A DNA stretch of 64,000 bases from an uncultured Myxococcales bacterium (GTDB lineage: Bacteria; Myxococcota_A; UBA9042): positions 1 through 64,000 of the forward strand of contig CAITYF010000090.1 in assembly GCA_903896545.1 (NCBI GenBank), in the 5' to 3' direction. The translations under genes and the position numbers were made by a program. Shown here in pieces: positions 6,609-13,852 of the stretch. The notes under the pieces are model-generated. The model was not told the origin of the DNA. It saw only the letters and a list, made by a program, of their open reading frames with translations, and ran no database searches. Position 1 is the first letter of the stretch, and each line of letters starts with the position of its first letter.

Positions 6609-8210
6609 ATGGCGTCCGAGCCTCCTCTTCAGCGCCGTCCGTTGGATACGCCGACGTCAAGTGCCATGGGACTCGTACCGCCCGTGGGCGGCGATGTTTT
6701 GATCGTCGAAGACGACCGGGATGTCTCGACCCTGATTGAGAAATTGCTGACGCGGGAAGGGCATCGCTGCATCAAGGCACAAAGCGCGTACGAGGCGCTG
6801 GTGGCGGTGCGGACGATGCCGCCGGGCGTCGTGTTGCTGGATTTGAGTCTGCCGGACAGTCAGGATCTCGAATTGCTGCGCAAGCTTCAGCAAGTTGAAC
6901 CGCGGCACCGCATCGTCATCATGACCGCGTATGACAACCTCGACATCGTGATCGGCGCGACGCGGGCGGGCGCTTTTGACTTCATCACCAAGGGTCCCGA
7001 CCTGACCGAGCGCGTCAAAGTGACGGTGCGCAATGCGTTTGCCGCGATCGCTCAGGAGCAGCACGTCAGTCAGCTGGCGACGTCGCTGGCGCGGCGGGAT
7101 CGCTACACGTCCTTGATTTCGCATTCTTCGGCGATGGAGCCGGTGCGCGCGGCGATCGATCGGCTGAGCCACAGCCGTGTGAACGTGCTCATTTCTGGGC
7201 AAAGCGGCACTGGCAAAGAGGTCGTTGCGCGGACGATTCACGATAGTGGACCGCGGGCCCAAGGGCCGTTCGTGGCGATCAACTGCGCGGGTATCCCGGA
7301 CACGCTCCTGGAAAGCGAGCTCTTCGGCTACGAGCGCGGCGCGTTCACTGGCGCGCAGAACCGCAAGATCGGCAAGTTTGAAGCGGCGTCCGGTGGCACG
7401 CTGTTTCTGGACGAGATCGGCGAAATGTCACTGCCGCTGCAAGCGAAACTGCTGCGCGTGCTGCAAGATGGACGGTTTGAGCGTTTGGGTGGCAACACGC
7501 TGGTGCAGACGGATACGCGCATCATCGCAGCGACGAACCGCGAACTGCTCGGCATGGTCCGCGGCGGCAACTTCCGCGAGGACCTGTTCTACCGCCTCGC
7601 GGTCTTTACGCTGACACTGCCGCCGCTGCTGGAGCGCAAAGGCGACATTGCACTTTTGGTCGAACACTTTGTGAAACAGTCTGCGCGCGAAGAGAGCAAG
7701 TCGATCAAGGGGGTCACGCCCGAAGTCATGCGACTTTTCGAGTCGCATCCGTGGCCGGGCAACGTGCGTCAGCTGCAAAACATCATCGCGCGGTCGGCGC
7801 TGCAGTGCGATACCGAAACCATCGCGTTGCGCGACCTGCCGGCGAGTTTTGTGCAAGAGCTGATGCCGCTGGGCGCGCACATGGCGGAAACGTCTGGGCA
7901 CACACCGCGGACGCTGGAGACCGTGCCCGCGCCATCGGTGGTGGCGCACCACGAGAACGACGTCGGCGCGCAGCTACGGCAAGGCTCAGTCACGGACCGG
8001 CTGAACGCCGCGCTGGAATTCGCGTTTCCGTCCAAGGATCTGCTGCCGACGGTTGAGGACCTGGAGCGCGCCGGGATTCGTCTGGCGATGCGGCGCCTGG
8101 ACCACAACATGCAGTTGACGGCGCTGCGGCTCAACATCAGCCGTGCGACGCTCTACCGGCGTTTGGACCAGACGGAGTCGTCGTTGCCGCGTCGTCCGGG
8201 CGACTTGTAG
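6609..8210 (+). CDS. Sigma-54-dependent NtrC-family response regulator
   Basis: This is a transcription activator of sigma-54 promoters, switched by phosphorylation. The start at 6609 has GGAG 6 nt upstream, giving 533 residues. The receiver domain (about 28-145) has acidic pocket VEDD, phospho-acceptor D78 (VVLLDL) and conserved K128. The AAA+ domain has Walker A GQSGTGKE (197-204), the sigma-54-contacting loop GAFTGA (244-249) and Walker B TLFLDEIGE. The C-terminal Fis-type helix-turn-helix ends LNISRATLYRRL. A linker of about 60 residues before the HTH is longer than usual. No partner histidine kinase lies in the window, so this is an orphan regulator here. Its targets are unknown. Confidence 0.95.
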   Translation: MASEPPLQRRPLDTPTSSAMGLVPPVGGDVLIVEDDRDVSTLIEKLLTREGHRCIKAQSAYEALVAVRTMPPGVVLLDLSLPDSQDLELLRKLQQVEPRHRIVIMTAYDNLDIVIGATRAGAFDFITKGPDLTERVKVTVRNAFAAIAQEQHVSQLATSLARRDRYTSLISHSSAMEPVRAAIDRLSHSRVNVLISGQSGTGKEVVARTIHDSGPRAQGPFVAINCAGIPDTLLESELFGYERGAFTGAQNRKIGKFEAASGGTLFLDEIGEMSLPLQAKLLRVLQDGRFERLGGNTLVQTDTRIIAATNRELLGMVRGGNFREDLFYRLAVFTLTLPPLLERKGDIALLVEHFVKQSAREESKSIKGVTPEVMRLFESHPWPGNVRQLQNIIARSALQCDTETIALRDLPASFVQELMPLGAHMAETSGHTPRTLETVPAPSVVAHHENDVGAQLRQGSVTDRLNAALEFAFPSKDLLPTVEDLERAGIRLAMRRLDHNMQLTALRLNISRATLYRRLDQTESSLPRRPGDL

Positions 8211-8351
8211 TCGCTCCAAACGACGACCGAAGTTCGAGATCAGACCGTGTTTCTTCCGCGGCGTGCCACCGGAGGTGCGCGTGCGCAGTCCCGGTCCGAG
8301 ATGCAACAGGTCTGACGGACGAACTGTGGTGTTGGGCGAAGGTCAGCCTGT

Positions 8352-9266
8352 CTACTGCGGCCGTCCGGGAACTTGCGCCAACACTGTGTCCAGTGCTGCG
8401 AGTGCTGCTGGCCCCAGACCACCGTCGCGCACCAAATCGACAAGCTGACTCGACAGTTCGGCGTGCAACAGCGCGGCCGTGCGATCGTGCGCTGCCAACG
8501 CGTCCATGTGCCGCGCCAGCGTGGCCGCATCGCCGCGCGCAACCGCGCCCGTCAGACCCAAGCGCAGCGGCGCATCGGGCGGCAGCCGACGAACGGCGTC
8601 CAGCGCGGTCTGCATCAGGTGTGTGAGCCCCACGCGAGCGTCCTCAGGTGCCAAGCCCGCAGCGATGGCGGCACCTTCCGCCACGTGCAGAAGTGCGACC
8701 AGATCATTGGCAGCAAGTGCCGCCGCCGCGTGGTAGAGCGAGCGTGCGTCGTCGGCAACGCGGACTGCGCGACCGCCGAGGACGCCGACGAGTTCACGCG
8801 CAAGCGCAGCTGCCCTGTCTGTTCCGGCGACTGCGAAGGTTGCGCCCCGCAAAGGACGCAGCGCCGCGTTGGCGTCGTCGAGATCCAGCGGATCGGGGAG
8901 CGCCGCCAGCGGGTGCATCCCGGCGAGTTCCGATGCGCCGCCAGCCACGCGCAGAACGTGCCACGGCGCCGCACCAGAAAGGTGGAGCCAGACGGCGTCG
9001 GGTGCCACCGCGTCGGCGGTCACCAGCGCTTGGCCGGCTACCGCGAGCGACCGATCGGGCACGGCGAGCACGACCAGTTTCGCCAGAGTCGGCGCGGCAA
9101 GCACGTCCAGGTTCACCCCGCACCGATCGAGCCACGCGGTCACTTCTGCACGGCGTTCCGCGCGCCGGGCGACAAGCTGCACGAGCCAGCCGGCACGAGC
9201 GAGCGCGACCGCGACCGAAAGCCCAGCGCGACCGGCGCCGATGATCAGCACGGAATCAGCCAACAT
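8352..9266 (-). CDS. Rossmann-fold and DUF2520 domain protein
   Basis: A 304-residue NAD(P)-dependent dehydrogenase-like protein. The N-terminus has the dinucleotide-binding LIIGAGRAGLS. The middle resembles the F420-oxidoreductase-type Rossmann domain, and the helical C-terminal half is the DUF2520 type (LYHAAAALAANDLVALL). The substrate is not known for this family. The start at 9266 overlaps nadD by 11 bp; an ATG at 9287 is also possible. It is the last gene of the small-protein/namZ/nadD run. The family often sits next to pantothenate or NAD cofactor genes, and its position after nadD fits that. Confidence 0.85.
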   Translation of the reverse strand: MLADSVLIIGAGRAGLSVAVALARAGWLVQLVARRAERRAEVTAWLDRCGVNLDVLAAPTLAKLVVLAVPDRSLAVAGQALVTADAVAPDAVWLHLSGAAPWHVLRVAGGASELAGMHPLAALPDPLDLDDANAALRPLRGATFAVAGTDRAAALARELVGVLGGRAVRVADDARSLYHAAAALAANDLVALLHVAEGAAIAAGLAPEDARVGLTHLMQTALDAVRRLPPDAPLRLGLTGAVARGDAATLARHMDALAAHDRTAALLHAELSSQLVDLVRDGGLGPAALAALDTVLAQVPGRPQ

Positions 9267-9816
9267 ACGCCCCCATCTCCGCGACAACGGCTGCTGGCAC
9301 GCGACCGACCAGAGAACGTCCGGCTTGCCAGTCAGCGCGCAGCGAAGTGGAACTCACATCCGGCAGTTCCACGGGTGCGAGGATGCCTTCAACGTCCGGT
9401 GGAATCGCAAAACCTGGCCGCGGCAGCACGATCAGTGGCGCGAGGGCAGTCAGACCGGAAAAATCGCGCCAGCGGTGACGCTCGGCGAGGATGTCGCTGC
9501 CAATTGCCAAACGAAACGTACGATCCGGGTGTTGCGCCAACAAGTACCGCACGAGGTCGATCGTCGCGCCCGACGCTTCCGCCCGCGTTTCGTCGTCGCG
9601 CACGGTAACGCGGGGACCAAAGATGCCAAACGCAAGCTGGCTCCACCGCTGACGGGTTGCAAACGGCAACGGTTGCTTGCCCAACACGTGGTGATCGACC
9701 GGCTCGATCCAGACGTCGGCCGCAAACGCGGAAAGCAGCCACGCCACGCCGAGCACGTGACCAACGTGTGGCGGGTCAAACGTGCCGCCAAACAGGATCG
9801 TCTCCTTGCGGTTCAC
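9256..9816 (-). CDS. nadD: Nicotinate-nucleotide adenylyltransferase
   Basis: This enzyme transfers AMP to nicotinate mononucleotide in NAD synthesis. The 186-residue length is usual. The nucleotidyltransferase signature GGTFDPPHVGH lies at about 10-20, the family's SSTSLR motif near 156, and the metal/ATP-side residues in between are conserved. It starts with GTG, overlapping the stop of the NamZ-type gene by 4 bp, so it is translationally coupled. It overlaps the DUF2520 gene at its own end. Confidence 0.93.
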   Translation of the reverse strand: MNRKETILFGGTFDPPHVGHVLGVAWLLSAFAADVWIEPVDHHVLGKQPLPFATRQRWSQLAFGIFGPRVTVRDDETRAEASGATIDLVRYLLAQHPDRTFRLAIGSDILAERHRWRDFSGLTALAPLIVLPRPGFAIPPDVEGILAPVELPDVSSTSLRADWQAGRSLVGRVPAAVVAEMGAYVG

Positions 9817-11072
9817 AGCGGGAGGCGACCGGTGCGGCGCAGACCGTCGGCGAAAAGGCCGGAGCGGCGCGTGTAGAGCAGATGGGCCCGCGCGCGTTCG
9901 GCGAAGATGCGACTGTCGCGATCAAAGTCGCTTGTCGCGTCTTCCAGTGTGCCGCCCGCTTCTAGCACCTGACGCGCCTGCGTGTTGCCCATCAGCAGGT
10001 CGATCGCCAGCCGGTCGCTGACAAACTCGTACGTCTCCGTGCGCCACCCAAACTGCTTTGGACCCAGCTGACGCGCCGCCGCGATGAGCGCCAATCCCGC
10101 TTTTACCGCCGGAAAGGCGCGGCGATCGACGACTTCCACGGCCACGCCGCCGCAGACTTCGCCAGCGAACTTTTGGAACGTCGGCTCAAACTGCATGGGT
10201 CGCACGTGCAAACCGGGGATGGCAAAGCGCTCGATGGCTTCCGCATACTGCCGCGCATTCAGCCAGCCTGCGCCGATCAGCTCGAACGGCCGCGTCGTCC
10301 CGCGCCCTTCGGAGAGCCGCGTGCCTTCGATGAGACACGTGCCGGGATACGTCACCGCGGTCGCAACGGTCGGCATGTTCGGGCTCGGCGCGTACCACGT
10401 GCTACCGGCGGAGGCGAAGTCTTGCTCGTCCAGATACTTGGCTGGATCCCAGTGCGTGCAGGGCACGACGGTCAACTGGCTTTGCAGCCCCTGTTCTGCC
10501 GCATAGAACTTCGCAATCTCGCCGATCGTCAGACCGTGGCGCTGCGGCACGTCGATCCAACCGACGAAGCTCTTGAACTTGCGGGCCACCGCGTTGCCTT
10601 CAACGACCTCGCCGCCCAGCGGATTCGGACGATCGAACACGACGACGTCAACACCGACCTGCGCGCACGTTTCCAACGCCATGCAAAGCGTTGCGGCGTA
10701 GGTGTAATAGCGTGAGCCGACGTCCTGAATGTCAAAAACCAGCACGTCGATGCCGGTCAACGCGTCGGGTTCCAAGGTCAGCGTGTCGACCGTGCGCCCG
10801 TACAGCGTGCCGACTTCGAGACCGAAGACTGGATCCACGCCCGCGTCAACCGCGATCAGATCCTGCGCTGTCGACCACAGCCCGTGTTCCGGACCAAACA
10901 GCCGCGTGACGTTGACGCCCGCTTGGCGCATCGCGTCGACCAGATGGTGACGGCGATACGGCGGGCGTTCCGCGCGCACCAAGGACGACGGGTTGCAGCA
11001 CACGGCCACGCGGCGACCGCGCAACTGCGTGAAGCCCTGACTCGCTGCGACTTCTGCTCCGGTTTGCAACAT
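9813..11072 (-). CDS. namZ: Exo-beta-N-acetylmuramidase NamZ-type (DUF1343)
   Basis: Proteins of this family cleave MurNAc from the non-reducing end of peptidoglycan fragments. Diagnostic blocks are LFGPEHGLW, VFDIQDVGSRYYTY and VFDRPNPLGG in the N-terminal catalytic domain, with GRGTTRPFELIGAGW before the C-terminal domain. The start at 11072 is preferred, because GGGAG is well spaced for it and too close to an ATG at 11078. The protein (419 residues) has no visible signal peptide. This differs from the secreted B. subtilis enzyme and suggests cytoplasmic action on imported muropeptides. It sits 27 nt after a small gene and is coupled to nadD. Confidence 0.88.
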   Translation of the reverse strand: MLQTGAEVAASQGFTQLRGRRVAVCCNPSSLVRAERPPYRRHHLVDAMRQAGVNVTRLFGPEHGLWSTAQDLIAVDAGVDPVFGLEVGTLYGRTVDTLTLEPDALTGIDVLVFDIQDVGSRYYTYAATLCMALETCAQVGVDVVVFDRPNPLGGEVVEGNAVARKFKSFVGWIDVPQRHGLTIGEIAKFYAAEQGLQSQLTVVPCTHWDPAKYLDEQDFASAGSTWYAPSPNMPTVATAVTYPGTCLIEGTRLSEGRGTTRPFELIGAGWLNARQYAEAIERFAIPGLHVRPMQFEPTFQKFAGEVCGGVAVEVVDRRAFPAVKAGLALIAAARQLGPKQFGWRTETYEFVSDRLAIDLLMGNTQARQVLEAGGTLEDATSDFDRDSRIFAERARAHLLYTRRSGLFADGLRRTGRLPL

Positions 11073-11099
11073 CGGCATCTCCCGTTTCGCCGTGGCGAC

Positions 11100-11336
11100 T
11101 TAGGCTGGCTTGTCGTTCTCTGGGAAGCGCAGCAGGCGCAGTTCGCCTTCGCCCTCATTGCGAAACACTTCGATCTCTTTCACGTTCGTCAGGTTCACGT
11201 AGAGCGACGCGGTTGCCTCGCGCTCGTTGCGGAGGGCGATAAAGCCCGACTCCATGGCGTCGACGATGCCGATGACCGACGTGTCCTCGTCGTCGAACTG
11301 GATGACCCAAACTTTCTGCCCAATCAACGATTGCAT
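11100..11336 (-). CDS. 78-residue Sm-like small protein, function unknown
   Basis: The start at 11336 has AGAGGT 4-5 nt upstream. The protein is almost all short beta strands: QKVWVIQFDD, SVIGIVDAMESGFIALR and ASLYVNLTNVKEIEVF. This resembles the small Sm/SH3 barrels of bacterial RNA-associated or adaptor proteins, but it is fold guessing rather than a family match. It leads a tight operon with namZ, nadD and the DUF2520 gene, and is divergent from the sulfite reductase. Confidence 0.75.
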   Translation of the reverse strand: MQSLIGQKVWVIQFDDEDTSVIGIVDAMESGFIALRNEREATASLYVNLTNVKEIEVFRNEGEGELRLLRFPENDKPA

Positions 11337-11415
11337 ACGACCTCTAGCCCACTTGCGGGGCGGCGCGGGACGCACGAGTTTAGCTGACCCTGCAGGGCTT
11401 GGGAACTGGATCTGT

Positions 11416-11472
11416 TTGACACGCCATGCGGGCTGCCGCATCCTTTTGCGCGTACTCGGACCATCGCGGTCC
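11416..11472 (+). promoter_or_regulatory. Promoter region with two palindromes before the sulfite/nitrite reductase
   Basis: A perfect -35-like TTGACA lies at 11416-11421, but no good -10 follows at the right distance. Two inverted repeats follow: ATGCGG/CCGCAT (11425-11430 and 11435-11440, 4-nt loop) and GGACC/GGTCC (11458-11462 and 11468-11472). The second lies 32 nt before the start codon. Either could be a regulator site for sulfur or nitrogen control; no known consensus is matched. Confidence 0.3.
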
Positions 11473-11503
11473 CTATTAACGGTCAGACCGACACGAGGGC
11501 AGA

Positions 11504-13234
11504 ATGGCTTCTCTGGAATCCGGCGAGTTCGATAACGACTACGCGAAGTTGAGCGACGTCGATGAGTTCGTGGCGCGCACGCAAGATTACGCCGCTGGCC
11601 TGCTGAGTGCGGACGCGTACCGCGCCTATCGCCTGACACGGGGCGTCTACGGCCAACGTCAAGATGACGTCTTCATGCTCCGGATCAAGATGCCCGGCGG
11701 CATCGTCCTGCCGGATCAGCTGCGGTGTGTGGCGGACGTGATCGACGTTGCGCCCGAACGTCTCGGCCACGTCACGACGCGCGAGAACATCCAAATTCAC
11801 CACTTTCCGCTGGATCAGGTCGCCGACAAGATGCGCCTGCTGGCTGAAGCTGGCCTGACGATGACCGAAGCGTGCGGTTCGGCGGTGCGCAACATCACGC
11901 AGGATCCGTACGCGGGTCTTGCCGCGGACGAGGTTTTTGACACGACGCCGTATCTGCAGGCGATCGTCCGATTCTTCCTGCGCAATCCGCGCGCTCAAGG
12001 TCTGCCGCGCAAGTTCAAGATCGCGATCTCGCCCTCGGCGGCGGATCGTGCGTACGCGGCGATTCACGACATCGGTCTGGTCGCCGTCAAGGGCACCGAT
12101 GGTCAGCCCGCGTTCAAGTTCCTGGTGGGCGGTGGTCTGGCGTCGATGCCACGTACGGGGTTGCTCGTCCATGAAGCGTGGCCGGCCAAAGACATCCTGA
12201 CGCCGATGCTCGCGGTCATCGACTTCTTTCAAGCGCATGGCAACCGCAAGGTGCGTTCCAAGGCGCGGATCAAGCACGTGTTGCGCAAGATGGGGCCCGA
12301 CGAGTTCAAGGCCACGTACGAAGGCTACCTTTTGGAAGTGCAAAAGGATCCGCCGCAGCAGTTGGATCACATCGACGCGGTCTATTCCGGTGTTGAGACC
12401 TGGCAGTACGCGCGACCGTCAGATGCTGATGTTGGGGTCCAAGGCTTTCACCTGTGGGCGACGACCTGCGTGCGCGAGACGCGCCTGGCTGGCAAAGTGT
12501 TCGTGACCGTGCGTCTGGATCGCGGTGGCGAAGTGACGGCGCAGAATCTGCGCGATCTGGCGACGATCACGGAGACGTTTGGCCAAGGTCGGTTGCACTT
12601 CACGCCGCAACAGAACGCGGTCCTGCGTGCGGTCGCGGTGGAAGATCTGCCGGCGCTCTACAAGCAGCTCTCGGCTGCGGGGCTCGGCAAGGCGGGCGCA
12701 AACACCATCGCGGACATCACCTCGTGCCCTGGCGTGTCGACCTGCAATCTCGGCGTGACGTACTCGCGCAATCTCGCCGACGATCTGGTCGAACTCCTGG
12801 AAAACGTCGGCGACGTCGACGCGAGCATCAAGATCAGCGGCTGCCACAATTCGTGCGGTCAGCACCACATCGGCACCATCGGCCTCTACGGCGCGCTGCG
12901 ACGCGTGGGGGGCCGTCCAGCGCCGCACTACCGGCTCATGGTCGGCGGTGATGTGAACCCCAATGGCGCGGTTTTTGGCGAAGATCTCGGCCTCGTGCCA
13001 GCGCGCCGGGCAACCGAGGCGGTGAAGCGGATCATCGATCACGCGGCGGGGAAGAAATTGCCCGGCGAGTCGGTTGGTTCCTACCTGCGGCGCGTGGATC
13101 CGGAATCGTTGAAGCCAGTGGTTGCGGATCTGCTGGACATTGCCGACGATGCGGCTCAGGAGTTGGACTTTTGGGACATCCGGGCGACCGCTCCGTTCCT
13201 TGGCGAGACCCGCGACGGCGAATGCGCGGTCTGA
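11504..13234 (+). CDS. Ferredoxin-type sulfite/nitrite reductase (siroheme, 4Fe-4S)
   Basis: This is a single-chain siroheme enzyme making the six-electron reduction of sulfite to sulfide or nitrite to ammonia. It has 576 residues. Two repeats of the ferredoxin-like half-domain plus the siroheme domain can be seen. N-terminal substrate-side residues are in GHVTTRENIQIHH, with a second copy in FGQGRLHFTPQQNAVL. The coupled 4Fe-4S/siroheme cysteines are CPGVSTC (C-x5-C, about 408-414) and GCHNSCGQ (C-x3-C, about 447-451). No flavoprotein partner or other sulfate-assimilation gene is adjacent, so electrons probably come from ferredoxin. Sulfite and nitrite forms cannot be told apart here. Confidence 0.9.
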   Translation: MASLESGEFDNDYAKLSDVDEFVARTQDYAAGLLSADAYRAYRLTRGVYGQRQDDVFMLRIKMPGGIVLPDQLRCVADVIDVAPERLGHVTTRENIQIHHFPLDQVADKMRLLAEAGLTMTEACGSAVRNITQDPYAGLAADEVFDTTPYLQAIVRFFLRNPRAQGLPRKFKIAISPSAADRAYAAIHDIGLVAVKGTDGQPAFKFLVGGGLASMPRTGLLVHEAWPAKDILTPMLAVIDFFQAHGNRKVRSKARIKHVLRKMGPDEFKATYEGYLLEVQKDPPQQLDHIDAVYSGVETWQYARPSDADVGVQGFHLWATTCVRETRLAGKVFVTVRLDRGGEVTAQNLRDLATITETFGQGRLHFTPQQNAVLRAVAVEDLPALYKQLSAAGLGKAGANTIADITSCPGVSTCNLGVTYSRNLADDLVELLENVGDVDASIKISGCHNSCGQHHIGTIGLYGALRRVGGRPAPHYRLMVGGDVNPNGAVFGEDLGLVPARRATEAVKRIIDHAAGKKLPGESVGSYLRRVDPESLKPVVADLLDIADDAAQELDFWDIRATAPFLGETRDGECAV

Positions 13235-13246
13235 AGCGAGCTTCTG

Positions 13247-13849
13247 GTGCGACACGTGAGCCGACTGCAGGGACTTCTCTTCACGCTTCTGCTGGCGTGC
13301 GTTGCGTGTAGCGGCGCTGAAACTGGTGCCGAACTTCCCAAGACCGATGGCCAACGTCACGTGTTGCTCGGCGCGCCGCATGCGTCGGTGATCGTGCCCA
13401 AGGGCTTGGATGTTGCGGCGCCGCTGACCTGGGTGTGGCAGACCAACGACGGCGCGATCCTGTTGACCGTGCGCCGCCAGCAGGAACCGCCCGACGGCAT
13501 GAACGCGCAGTTGGACCACGTGATTCGCCAAATGCAGCAGGGTGGCGAGGCCGATCTGATGGGCGACCGCAGCGTGCAGCTGGGTGATCTGGAAGGACGG
13601 CTGGTGGAAGCGACGACGCTGCGCAAGGCGGATCCGCCGACTTCCCTGTGGCTGATGCTCTGCGTGGCGGAAGACGGCATGTACGCACTGACGGTTGCGG
13701 GTCCGACAGTGGCGTTGAAGGAACGGCGCAAGGAACTACTGCAGTTTGTCGAGTCGCTGCGGATCGCGTCGCCGCAGGATCACACCGCGGTGCCTACACA
13801 GCCGGTGCCGGACCTCGTTGCGCCGCCCGATGCCGAAACGCCGCAATAG
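13247..13849 (+). CDS. Predicted lipoprotein, function unknown
   Basis: A 200-residue protein starting at a GTG 12 nt after the reductase stop. The N-terminus is a type II signal peptide with lipobox ACVAC (acylated Cys about 21). The body has alternating strands and a helix (MNAQLDHVIRQM), giving a compact domain, followed by a Pro-rich tail. The pattern, including LKERRKELLQFVESL near the end, resembles small serine/threonine-kinase-associated or PsbP-like lipoprotein domains, but I cannot name it. It converges on lnt with only 3 nt between stops. Confidence 0.7.
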   Translation: MRHVSRLQGLLFTLLLACVACSGAETGAELPKTDGQRHVLLGAPHASVIVPKGLDVAAPLTWVWQTNDGAILLTVRRQQEPPDGMNAQLDHVIRQMQQGGEADLMGDRSVQLGDLEGRLVEATTLRKADPPTSLWLMLCVAEDGMYALTVAGPTVALKERRKELLQFVESLRIASPQDHTAVPTQPVPDLVAPPDAETPQ

Positions 13850-13852
13850 CAG

